Source: Gammaproteobacteria bacterium (GTDB lineage: Bacteria > Pseudomonadota > Gammaproteobacteria > Pseudomonadales > JAUIET01). Taken from it: a DNA stretch of 64,000 nt. The stretch's first letter is position 1. Each line of letters starts with the position of its first letter. Made by a program: the position numbers and the translations under genes. Under the pieces are notes generated by a model. That model ran no database searches, was not told where the DNA came from, and was given only the letters and a program-made list of their open reading frames with translations. The DNA is taken from contig JAUIHW010000013.1 of NCBI GenBank assembly GCA_030431775.1, positions 22,190-86,189 on the forward strand. The letters are read 5' to 3'. Below are positions 25,127 to 33,790 of the stretch, piece by piece.

Positions 25127-26452
25127 TTATTCGACGGAGTCCAACACCCGACCTACCGCCTCAAACATTGCATTCAGGTCGTCCGGCCGCGAGTTGAGAA
25201 ACGGTGAAAACTGCAGAATATCCATACCGTTTCGGATCACCAGGTTCTCTTCCCAGAAGCACTTTTTATGGGCCTCCAGACCGCGTTGCCCAGGCGCACC
25301 GTCCCTAGGGGCCATTTCTATCGCCCCCATCAGCCCAAAATTGCGTACGTCAATGACTTTTGGGTGCGTCGCCAGACTGTGAATGGCGTCTTCAAATACC
25401 GGCTCCAATGCACGGGCCTGCTCGATAATCCCTTCCTCGTGGTAAACATCCAAGGCCGCCACGCCCGCGGCTGCCGCAACAGGATGACCGGAGTACGTGT
25501 AGCCATGGAACAGCTCAACCATGTGCTCCGGACCCTCCATAAAGGTCTGATAAATGTTCTCTGTGACCAGTACCGCCCCCATCGGGACCACGCCATTGGT
25601 TAGGCCTTTGGCAGTGGTGATAATGTCGGGCATGACATCGAAACGCTCGGCCGCAAAATTCGCTCCCACCCGGCCAAACGCATTGATGACTTCATCGAAT
25701 ATAAGCAAAATACCATGCTCCGAGCATATTTGCCGAAGGCGCTGCAGATAACCATGTGGCGGTGGCAGAATCCCGGTCGAGCCGGCCACAGGCTCGACAA
25801 TGACCGCAGCAACCTTGCCCGCACCGTGAGCGGCAATAATGCTCTCCAGTTCATCGGCCAGTTCGACCCCATGCTCGGGTAAGCCCCGGGTGAAGGCATT
25901 GCGTTGCAAGTCATGAGTGTGAGGGAGGTGCTGTACACCGGGTATCAGATTGGCGAGGTAAAGATTCCGGTTGGCCGCAATGCCACCCACGGAAATGCCG
26001 CCGAAATTGACGCCATGGTAACCACGCTCTCGTCCTACCAATACTGTTCTGTCGTTGTCGCCCCGCATTTGATGATACGCCAGCGCTATTTTCAAAGCCG
26101 TATCGGCAGACTCGGAGCCGGAATTGGTAAAAAAGCAGCGGGTGAAGTCATCCGGTGCAAAGTCCACCAGTTTCTCAGCAAGAGTGAAGGCCTGATCATT
26201 ACCCACCTGAAAGGACATCGCATAATCCAGGCTGGCCACCTGGCGCTGCACTGCTTCAACGATTTTCGGGTGACAGTGGCCGACACCGGTTGTCCACAGG
26301 CCCGAAAAACCATCGTACAAACGCTGCCCGTTTTGTCCGTGATAATAATGTCCCTCGGCACCCACGATGACCCGCGGAGACTGTTTAAAATCCCGGTTCG
26401 AGGTAAACGCCATCCAATGCGCCTGAATGCCCTCATTCAATGGATTTTGCAT
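25127..26452 (-). CDS. Class III aminotransferase, omega-transaminase type
   Basis: A 441-residue PLP enzyme of the beta-alanine/omega-amino acid:pyruvate transaminase group. Seen are DGFSGLWTTGVGHCHP, FTNSGSESADTALK for phosphate binding, YHGVNFGG, LIFDEVINAFGR with the Asp that pairs with the PLP nitrogen, and ITTAKGLTNG with the Schiff-base Lys. It moves an amino group from an omega-amino compound or beta-alanine to a keto acid. ATG 26452 has GGGAGG 6 bp upstream. It stands between the carboxylase operon (115 bp gap) and the SDR pair; a direct role in steroid or terpene catabolism is not obvious. Confidence 0.92.
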   Translation of the reverse strand: MQNPLNEGIQAHWMAFTSNRDFKQSPRVIVGAEGHYYHGQNGQRLYDGFSGLWTTGVGHCHPKIVEAVQRQVASLDYAMSFQVGNDQAFTLAEKLVDFAPDDFTRCFFTNSGSESADTALKIALAYHQMRGDNDRTVLVGRERGYHGVNFGGISVGGIAANRNLYLANLIPGVQHLPHTHDLQRNAFTRGLPEHGVELADELESIIAAHGAGKVAAVIVEPVAGSTGILPPPHGYLQRLRQICSEHGILLIFDEVINAFGRVGANFAAERFDVMPDIITTAKGLTNGVVPMGAVLVTENIYQTFMEGPEHMVELFHGYTYSGHPVAAAAGVAALDVYHEEGIIEQARALEPVFEDAIHSLATHPKVIDVRNFGLMGAIEMAPRDGAPGQRGLEAHKKCFWEENLVIRNGMDILQFSPFLNSRPDDLNAMFEAVGRVLDSVE

Positions 26453-26567
26453 AGCACTCCCTCCCTACTCTGACCGAAACAGGCGGAAATTATATAGCGC
26501 CCGCAGGCCGGCTGGTAATTTTTAGCGCCCCGCGAGCTGACTGAGATTAAATTCCGCCAGAATATGG

Positions 26568-28583
26568 CTACCCGTCACTCGCTTCTGCGCTGGCCGCGCC
26601 AACATCAAGGCGCATTAATACAGAATCTGCCGCAACCTGGCTGCCCGCGGTTTCCAGCAATTCCGCCAGCACACCATCGGCTTCAGCGACGATTTCGTAG
26701 TGCATTTTCATCGCCTCCAATACCGCCAGTGTCTGGCCGGCACGCACTTCCTCACCCGGTGACACCCGTACCTCAAGCAGCAGACCGTGCATTGGGGCAA
26801 TCACCTGGCTGGCATCACCCGCACTGGTGCTGCTGCCAGCCTTGCGGATTGCGTCTTCCAGATGAAAGCAACGTCCTTCGATATCAACATAGTGTTCAGC
26901 ATCACTCATTGCATGAAAAAACACCCGGTAGGGAATACCGTCCACTTTAAGGCGGTGAATCGGGTCGGAAGACTCCAGAACTTCAACATCGATCGAAAGG
27001 CCATCACAGCTCACTTCATAATGGTGTTGGGCACGCGGAATAATATGCAAATCAAACTGCTGATTCTTCACGGTGTACTGCTTCCTCGCCATCAATGGTC
27101 TCGCATTACTCCAGTTCTTCAGCTCTGGCGACACTCCAACAGCTTTGTCCATGAACACGTGATAATCGTATTCGCAGGCCAACACCGCCGATATTGCCGC
27201 ATCGCTATGCGCAAAGTCAGGGCCCATTGGTACGCCCTCTCCGAAAGCTTCAGTGATAAAAGCCGTGGTCGCCCGGGCCGCCGCAAACTCCGGATGATCC
27301 AGACAGTCCAGCAGGAACGCCTTGTTGCTGGTCGGACCAAAAAGGCAGCTGTCTCGCAACGCCGCCATCAGGCGGCGACGTGCGCTGTCACGGTCCTCAC
27401 CCCAGGCAATCAGCTTGGCGACCATCGGGTCGTAGAATGGCGACACCAACTGACCGCTTTGAATGCCATCATCAATCCTTACCCCCTCACCACTGGCAGG
27501 ATGCCAGAGTGCAATCTCGCCACTGGTCGGCAGAAAATCCTGTGCAGGATCTTCGGTATACAAACGCACCTCGATGGCATGCCCCTGCCATTGAATATCC
27601 TGTTGAGAGAACCCCAGAGCTTCTCCTTGAGCCACCTGTAACTGTAAAGCGACCAAATCACGCCCGGTTATAACTTCAGTGACCGGATGCTCGACCTGTA
27701 ACCGGGTGTTCATCTCCAGAAAATAAAACTCACCGTTGGCGTCCAAAAGGAACTCAACGGTTCCAGCACCTTGGTAATTAATGCTGCGAGCCACGGTAAC
27801 AGCCGCCTCACCCATCCGCTGGCGTAATACGGGGTCGAGCACCGGGCACGGCGCCTCTTCAATTATTTTTTGATGACGCCTCTGAACTGAGCAATCGCGC
27901 TCACCCAGATACACAGTATTTCCATGACAGTCGGCAAACACTTGAACCTCGACGTGTCTTGGCCGCACAACGGCGCGCTCGAGAATCAACTCGCCGTTAC
28001 CAAATGCGTTTTCAGCCTCGGCGCGCGCCAGACGAATAGCGTTGGCCAGCTCGTCTTCATTCTCAACCAGTCGCATGCCTCGGCCGCCGCCACCCGCGGC
28101 GGCTTTGACCATCAGTGGCAAGCCGAGCTGTCGGGCCTGATCACACAAGGCTTCGTCAGTTTGATCTCTGCCTTGATAACCCGGAATACAGGGCACAGAG
28201 GCCTCGATCATCAGGCGCTTTGCTTCGGCTTTGTTGCCCATCGCCCGAATAGCGGTCGCGCTGGGGCCGATGAACACGAGTCCTGCCTGTTCACAGGCTT
28301 CAGCAAACTCGGCATTTTCGCTGAGGAAGCCGTAACCAGGATGAATGGCCTGGGCTCCGCTGCGTTTGGCAGCTGCGAGAATTTTATCAGCGCAAAGATA
28401 GGATTCATTGACTGGCCCCGGACCGATCAACTCTGCGTGATCAGCAAGAGCTGGGTGTGGAGCTGACCTGTCGGCCTCTGAATACACGGCAACACTTCGA
28501 TAACCCAGAGAGTTTAGGGTGCGCAACACCCGGCACGCTATTTCGCCACGGTTAGCGACCAACACTGAGGAAAACTTTGTCAT
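26568..28583 (-). CDS. Acyl-CoA carboxylase alpha subunit (biotin carboxylase plus biotin carrier)
   Basis: A 671-residue subunit. The biotin carboxylase domain (1-450) has VANRGEIACRV, the ATP-grasp glycine loop AAAGGGGRGM, GERDCSVQRRHQKIIEEAP and EMNTRLQVEHPVTE. The C-terminal biotin carrier has LEAMKMH with Lys626 as the biotin site. It carboxylates its own biotin with ATP and bicarbonate, then the beta subunit (next gene upstream) moves CO2 to an acyl-CoA. The size and layout fit methylcrotonyl-, geranyl- or propionyl-CoA carboxylase alpha subunits. Only 9 bp separate it from the beta gene. AtuA-like DUF1446 in the operon points to geranyl-CoA-type chemistry rather than leucine degradation. 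Confidence 0.93.
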   Translation of the reverse strand: MTKFSSVLVANRGEIACRVLRTLNSLGYRSVAVYSEADRSAPHPALADHAELIGPGPVNESYLCADKILAAAKRSGAQAIHPGYGFLSENAEFAEACEQAGLVFIGPSATAIRAMGNKAEAKRLMIEASVPCIPGYQGRDQTDEALCDQARQLGLPLMVKAAAGGGGRGMRLVENEDELANAIRLARAEAENAFGNGELILERAVVRPRHVEVQVFADCHGNTVYLGERDCSVQRRHQKIIEEAPCPVLDPVLRQRMGEAAVTVARSINYQGAGTVEFLLDANGEFYFLEMNTRLQVEHPVTEVITGRDLVALQLQVAQGEALGFSQQDIQWQGHAIEVRLYTEDPAQDFLPTSGEIALWHPASGEGVRIDDGIQSGQLVSPFYDPMVAKLIAWGEDRDSARRRLMAALRDSCLFGPTSNKAFLLDCLDHPEFAAARATTAFITEAFGEGVPMGPDFAHSDAAISAVLACEYDYHVFMDKAVGVSPELKNWSNARPLMARKQYTVKNQQFDLHIIPRAQHHYEVSCDGLSIDVEVLESSDPIHRLKVDGIPYRVFFHAMSDAEHYVDIEGRCFHLEDAIRKAGSSTSAGDASQVIAPMHGLLLEVRVSPGEEVRAGQTLAVLEAMKMHYEIVAEADGVLAELLETAGSQVAADSVLMRLDVGAASAEASDG

Positions 28584-28592
28584 TTGATGTTC

Positions 28593-30215
28593 CTAAATTC
28601 TTGCCACACCAAAGCTGTTAGGCCGCACGCTCCGCTGGCGCTGCTCCTGAACTGTCTCCAGCAGAAAACCCAGCGTCCGGCGACTGTCGCGCGGGTCGAT
28701 CATACCGTCGTCCAGACAGTGCCCCGAGGTGTAAAAGGCGTCCGCTTGGCTGTCGAAGTGCTGGGCCAAGGCCTGTTCCTGCGCAGCAATGGCTGCTTCA
28801 TCCACTTCCTGGCCGGCAGCCGCCGCTCGACCGCGGGCCACCATACCCATGGTTTTGCCCGCCTGCTCTCCACCCATCACGCCGGTTTGTGCATTGGGAA
28901 AGGTGTATAAAAAATCGGGCTCATACGCACGACCACACATACCATAGTTACCCGCACCGAAGCTAGCGCCGGTCATCATCGTAATGCGAGGCACAGCGAG
29001 GTTGCGTACCGCCTGAATCATCTTCGAGCCATGTTTGATCATTCCAGCCTGCTCGGATTTGGTCCCCACAATATAACCAGTCGTGTTCTGCATAAAGATC
29101 ACTGGAATACTCGCCTGGTCGCACAACTGCAAAAATTGTGTGACCTTTCCCGCACCATCGGGGTCTATCGGGCCGTTATTGCCAACAATTCCGCAGGCCT
29201 GACCAAAAATCTCAGCCTGAAGACAGACGGTCGCGGAACCAAAAGCTGGCTTGAAATCGAGCAGATCAGAGCCGTCAACAATTCGCGCTACCAACTCACG
29301 CATATCATAAGGGGTACGATAATCACAGGGCACAACCCCGGCTATTTCGTCAGGGTCATAGACAGGCTCGCGGCCACCGGACACGTGCTTATTGGTGCAG
29401 CCCGCGTTCCATTGCAGCCGCTGTACGAGCTCTCGAGTAATTTGCATCGCATGCCCATCATTCTCAGCGAGGTATTCAACCAGCCCAGAGGTAGTCGCAT
29501 GCATGCTGGCCCCACCCAGTTCCTCTTCGGTGGCCACCTCCCCGGTTGCAGCCTTAAGCAATGGAGGCCCCGCCAGATAAGCGCGGCCATTATCTTTAAC
29601 TCCAATCACATAATCACTTAGCCCTGGCATGTATGCACCGCCGGCGGTCGAAGAGCCATGCAGCACAGATATAACCGGTATGCCCTGCTTGCTCAACTGG
29701 GCAAGGCGACCAAACAACGCGCCGCCTTCAATAAAGCCTTCTACGGTGTAGTTAAGCAGGTCGCCGCCGGCACTTTCAACCAGATGAATGAATGGCAGCT
29801 TTTGCTCCTGTGAGATCACCTCTGCGCGCATTATTTTGTAACCGCCTGCGGTGGTCAGAGCGCCTGCCTGAATACCACTGTCATCGACAACCACCATACA
29901 ACGCACACCGGAAACAAAGCCAATACCGGCGATCACTGTTGATCCCGGCAGCGATTTATCCGGGTCTGGAGTATCCAGCAAGTATCCGGACAGATTACCT
30001 ACTGTCAGAAATGGCATGCCTGGGTCCAGCAGCCGGGCCAAGCGCTCTCTTGGTGTTAGCTGGCCACGCTTATCAAAGCGCGGCTTACGTTGTTCGGACT
30101 TATGTGGCGCACGCGCATTGAGTTCTTGCAGCCGGGCAATAAGGCCCAGCATCTCCTTACGGTTCCTCTGAAAGGCCTCGGACGAGGGCTTAATCTTAGA
30201 AGTAAATACAGGCAT
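28593..30215 (-). CDS. Acyl-CoA carboxylase beta subunit (carboxyltransferase)
   Basis: A 540-residue carboxyltransferase of the MccB/AtuC/LiuB group. The N-terminal half has IAGIGFVSGVRCMVVVDDSG, HLVESAGGDLL and STAGGAYMPGLSDY. The C-terminal half has GIVGNNGPIDPDGAGK, FMQNTTGYIVG and MMTGASFGAGNYGMCGRAYEP, which forms the acyl-CoA pocket. It transfers CO2 from biotin on the alpha subunit to the gamma carbon of an enoyl-CoA. The Gly-rich ASFGAGNYGM segment is where methylcrotonyl- and geranyl-CoA enzymes differ in pocket size, but I cannot decide between them by eye. It starts 4 bp after the DUF1446 stop and has an AGGAACGG ribosome site. Confidence 0.92.
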   Translation of the reverse strand: MPVFTSKIKPSSEAFQRNRKEMLGLIARLQELNARAPHKSEQRKPRFDKRGQLTPRERLARLLDPGMPFLTVGNLSGYLLDTPDPDKSLPGSTVIAGIGFVSGVRCMVVVDDSGIQAGALTTAGGYKIMRAEVISQEQKLPFIHLVESAGGDLLNYTVEGFIEGGALFGRLAQLSKQGIPVISVLHGSSTAGGAYMPGLSDYVIGVKDNGRAYLAGPPLLKAATGEVATEEELGGASMHATTSGLVEYLAENDGHAMQITRELVQRLQWNAGCTNKHVSGGREPVYDPDEIAGVVPCDYRTPYDMRELVARIVDGSDLLDFKPAFGSATVCLQAEIFGQACGIVGNNGPIDPDGAGKVTQFLQLCDQASIPVIFMQNTTGYIVGTKSEQAGMIKHGSKMIQAVRNLAVPRITMMTGASFGAGNYGMCGRAYEPDFLYTFPNAQTGVMGGEQAGKTMGMVARGRAAAAGQEVDEAAIAAQEQALAQHFDSQADAFYTSGHCLDDGMIDPRDSRRTLGFLLETVQEQRQRSVRPNSFGVARI

Positions 30216-30219
30216 CTGA

Positions 30220-32031
30220 TCACCGTTCCTTCAACAATTCAATAACCTTATCCCCAATGGGAATTGGCACATCCAGGAGTAATTGTGCAAAGCCTTTGCC
30301 CTGAGGGTCGCTGCGGAGACTGGCCACACCACCGCCTCCTAACACGTCGTGCAACAAATAATTGATGGCATGAATTCCGGGCAACAAAAAGCGCTCTACC
30401 GATTCGGCGCTCGGATTATTAAGAAAATGGGCAAAACGCTCTGCAACCACTTCGGTCGTCAGTGCCGAATAAATATAAGGAAGGTACTGTGGCTTGCGAG
30501 CGATGACGCCGATATTTGCTTTATTCCCCTTGTCGCCACTGCGCGCATAAGCGAGCTTTACCAAAGGCACGGTGTGTTGGCCCTCTTCAACCGATGGAGG
30601 GTCGTGTGGACGTTGTGCCAAGAATTGCTGGTTTGTCGGCTGGGTTGTCTCTGAGCAATCCGTACTCTTGCCATTGCAATCAACGCTGATCGCAACCCGT
30701 TCCTTCGGTAAAAGAAAGGAAAACAAACGCACAACCGGCGACGGCTTCGGTCGACCTCCCGCAAAGCCGCACAATCCCGGTGGCCCAGCAAGTCCAAGCC
30801 CGGCAATTTCCTTCAAAAACAGGCCAATACCCAGAGCATCCTCATGTTTTGCCGCCAGCTTAAGGACCACTTCCCGAGCGGTATGTTGCTGTGCGAAAGC
30901 GCCGTAATGTGCCTCCGCACCTAAGACATCAATACTGGTTTCAGAGAAGTCGCTCAGCCCAAACTGCTCAAGTCGCACGCTGGCACTGCGTAAACAGGCC
31001 TCTGCAAATGCTTGTGCTTTTCGAGCGGCATCAATACCGTAGAACGTTACCTGGGTTCCACCACGAAACTGATCCGCGACCGTAGCACTGACCTTATAGC
31101 TGTTTGGTGCCGGGTAACCTCTGGCGCCACTTACCAGCACTCGATCATCGGCAAGCTGGTCCATGGTGACATTAGAGAAGTCGCAAACAACATCTGGCAG
31201 CAAGTAAGCCTGTGGGTCGCCAATTTCATACAGCATCTGTTCGGCGACCGTGGCCACGCTTACCAGGCCAGCGCTTGGCTCGGCCTTACTGCAAACAAAG
31301 TCACCATTTTCAGCAAGCTCTGCGATTGGATAACCCGTGTTTTCAAAAGCGCCTTGTAAAAGCTCCCAGTCCGTGAAATTACCTCCGGTAGCCTGAGTCC
31401 CGCATTCCAGTATGTGGCCGCACAGGGAGCCCGCCGCCAGCAGGTCATAGTCATCGCGCTGCCAGCCAAAACTGTGAATACCGGCCGCAAGAGTAACCGC
31501 ACTGTCAACGCAACGCCCGGTAATCACTATGTCGGCTCCCCTATCCAGGGCATTGGCAATCGGAAAGGCACCCAGGTAAGCATTGACGCTCTGCACCGAT
31601 GCCTTGGCCGGGCAGGCATCGCCGGAGAACATCTCAGTGATCTGCTCGTTGGCAAATTCGTCAAGCAACGGCATGAGATCATCGCCCGTCACGCACGCCA
31701 CCTGCAGGCTAATGTCCTGCTGGTCTAATAGCTCTCGTACCGCCGCCGCACAGGCGAGCGGATTGACCCCACCCGCATTGGCGATGATTTTCACGCCCTG
31801 ACGAGTGATTTCTCCAAGATTCGGTTGCAGTGCGAAGTCAAGAAAATCGGTAGCAAAACCGGCGGCCGGATTCTTGGCGCGTGCTCGCGCGAGAATGGAC
31901 ATTGTAATCTCTGCAAGGTAATCATAAACAATGTAGTCCAAGTCGCCGCCGGCCAGAAGCTGCGGCGTCGCGCGGGCCGAATCACCCCAGTAACCGCTCG
32001 CTCCGCCAATTCGTATGGTCTTTTTATTCAT
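30220..32031 (-). CDS. DUF1446 / AtuA-like acyclic terpene utilisation protein
   Basis: A protein of about 603 residues beginning IRIGGASGYWGDS, the signature of the AtuA/DUF1446 family. Further blocks are YDYLAEITMSILARA, KIIANAGGVNPLACA, ITGRCVDSAVTLA and SGARGYPAPNSYKVSA. After a variable linker (around residues 440-480), the C-terminal 100 residues (VPLVKLAYARSGDKGNKANIGVIAR) are the small AtuA-associated domain, here fused to the main part. AtuA is required for citronellol/geraniol use in Pseudomonas; its reaction is not settled. I used ATG 32031 rather than 32070 because the conserved N-terminus then starts at residue 5. It is the first gene of the carboxylase operon. Confidence 0.85.
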   Translation of the reverse strand: MNKKTIRIGGASGYWGDSARATPQLLAGGDLDYIVYDYLAEITMSILARARAKNPAAGFATDFLDFALQPNLGEITRQGVKIIANAGGVNPLACAAAVRELLDQQDISLQVACVTGDDLMPLLDEFANEQITEMFSGDACPAKASVQSVNAYLGAFPIANALDRGADIVITGRCVDSAVTLAAGIHSFGWQRDDYDLLAAGSLCGHILECGTQATGGNFTDWELLQGAFENTGYPIAELAENGDFVCSKAEPSAGLVSVATVAEQMLYEIGDPQAYLLPDVVCDFSNVTMDQLADDRVLVSGARGYPAPNSYKVSATVADQFRGGTQVTFYGIDAARKAQAFAEACLRSASVRLEQFGLSDFSETSIDVLGAEAHYGAFAQQHTAREVVLKLAAKHEDALGIGLFLKEIAGLGLAGPPGLCGFAGGRPKPSPVVRLFSFLLPKERVAISVDCNGKSTDCSETTQPTNQQFLAQRPHDPPSVEEGQHTVPLVKLAYARSGDKGNKANIGVIARKPQYLPYIYSALTTEVVAERFAHFLNNPSAESVERFLLPGIHAINYLLHDVLGGGGVASLRSDPQGKGFAQLLLDVPIPIGDKVIELLKER

Positions 32032-32160
32032 TGGCCGCAACCCGATAGAAACCCAAAAAAAACGCCGCATTGACGCGCCTGCGACGGCTTCCAGGATACT
32101 ATAGGTTGAGCGGTAGAAAGACTATTGAAATGGTGCCAGCAAAAGGACTGCAAGTGCCAC

Positions 32161-33453
32161 TTAGAGACAACCCCGTACGCCTTCTCGCAATGCCGGGTCC
32201 AGCAATTCCAGATTGCGGATTATGTTGTCATGTGGCACTTCGCACAGCACGCCGAAATCCATGTTCGCCGTTTGTGCAATGCGGTTGCGGTCCAGCACAT
32301 TACCCACCACACTACCGCTCTCTCCGCCATTGGCTTCCAGCGAGAACCCGGCGGTGAACTGTGGCCGCCAATTGATCGTCGAAGACTGTCCCGCCCCACT
32401 GACAAAATTATCAAGCAGCAGATTTTCGCTGGTATGACGTTGTACCGAGTTAGAACCTGCCAGGACGATTCCAACCTTTGCGGGGCGCACGATAGTGTTA
32501 TCCCGCACCAGACTCTCGGATGCGCCGTGCACCAGTTTGATTCCGAATAGGTAACTGTTATAAATGGCATTCGAACGAATGTTCACTCGCTGGCCAAAGC
32601 TGTCAATGCCCTCACCAACACTGGCAATGCTGTTATTCAACACCCAGATATCGTGTGCTTCCGGACCAGCGATATTGATAGCGTCAGTCTCAACCCTGTT
32701 TCGTGCGCGCAGCTCTTCGCTGACCTCCAGGCCCATCAGGTAATTATTGCTTACCAGCACGGCTTGTGAATTAATGATGACGCCATTTCTGACCAGACGG
32801 GATGAATCAATCGCAATAGCCGTATGTTGAGTTTCGCTGCTTGTATAGCTGGAATGCACGATGTTTGACGTGACAGAAGCCCACTCCACCGAATCCAAGG
32901 CAATGACCAGCCCATTAGAAAAACCGGATACTTCCAATCCGGATACCGTGATGTGGCGCCCGCCCCGAATTCGAACAGCCGACATCACCGAGCCGTCTTC
33001 AAACTCCTTGATGATACGGAAGTCACGCAATTCAATATTCGCCACATCCGTTCCCAAGAGCGCATTTGCATTGCTGTCGAATTCGGTGTCATTAGAGCGG
33101 TTGTCAAAGCCTGCTGGCCCCGCCGTTAGCAACAGCCCACCCTGGCTGTGCGAATGCAGCGTGAGATTACTGCGAAGCCTTATCGCGCTGGATATGCGAT
33201 ACAAGCCGTCCAGTTCGACTTCATCATTATTGTCAATCGCAGACTGTACCGCCGCGGTATCATCAATCTGGTCGCCAGCAACCGCGCCATAGTCGGCCGG
33301 CGTGATCGCATTGGCGGGCAGGGCCAGCATGCAGAAGAAAACCCAAATTAGCAGCACCATGCTCTGGGCGATATTCTCCAAACGCGAACCATCACGCATA
33401 TTCCGCAAGGTTTTTGAATATTGCGCCTTATTACTTTCGTTAGTTTTTAGCAT
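32161..33453 (-). CDS. Secreted right-handed beta-helix protein
   Basis: A 430-residue protein with a long N-region and a hydrophobic signal (MVLLIWVFFCMLALPANA, ending about residue 49). The mature part starts ITPADYGAVAGDQIDDTAAVQSAI, the pectate-lyase-superfamily opening also found in phage tailspikes and mannuronan epimerases. Repeated short strands follow, such as ANIELRDFRII, ITVSGLEVSGF, VLVSNNYLMG, IWVLNNSIASVGEGID and VNIRSNAIYNS. It is exported to the periplasm or outside and probably binds, cleaves or epimerises a polysaccharide; no catalytic residues could be assigned. GGGGAT precedes ATG 33453. It is divergent from the large glycosyltransferase at 33791, so a glycan link is plausible. 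Confidence 0.8.
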   Translation of the reverse strand: MLKTNESNKAQYSKTLRNMRDGSRLENIAQSMVLLIWVFFCMLALPANAITPADYGAVAGDQIDDTAAVQSAIDNNDEVELDGLYRISSAIRLRSNLTLHSHSQGGLLLTAGPAGFDNRSNDTEFDSNANALLGTDVANIELRDFRIIKEFEDGSVMSAVRIRGGRHITVSGLEVSGFSNGLVIALDSVEWASVTSNIVHSSYTSSETQHTAIAIDSSRLVRNGVIINSQAVLVSNNYLMGLEVSEELRARNRVETDAINIAGPEAHDIWVLNNSIASVGEGIDSFGQRVNIRSNAIYNSYLFGIKLVHGASESLVRDNTIVRPAKVGIVLAGSNSVQRHTSENLLLDNFVSGAGQSSTINWRPQFTAGFSLEANGGESGSVVGNVLDRNRIAQTANMDFGVLCEVPHDNIIRNLELLDPALREGVRGCL

Positions 33454-33790
33454 ATAGCTATCCCCGCGGCCATACTCGGGCCGCCACTAAATTGGCAGAG
33501 AAAATAACGGGTTTGCTGCGTTCCCAGTGGCGTTTGATACGCCAGATCGCCAGCTCACGGCCAAATTATCAAAGCGGCATTTATCTGTCCATTAATTAAC
33601 CGACGTGTGACCGATTGCCGTGTGTTTTACGACCAACGGCTTAGCAAATGCTCAAACTTCGACTACACCCGGTAGAAAACGGCATTAAACCACCTGAAAA
33701 GCTACCGTTTATCTTGGATTTTGACTGACTTGGGCTATGCTCAAAGAAAATACCAAGGATGGATACGCAGGCTATGGAAGGTGTCTCGCG
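33454..33790. other. Intergenic region between divergent beta-helix and glycosyltransferase genes
   Basis: About 340 bp, AT-rich in the middle (33570-33730). It must hold the promoters of both divergent genes. I see no strong -35/-10 pair, no sigma-54 box and no repeat. Confidence 0.5.

Noticed and set aside
26787..27641. A 284-codon frame antisense to the biotin carboxylase
   Set aside because: The opposite strand encodes an intact carboxylase with all motifs, and the antisense product has no recognisable domain.
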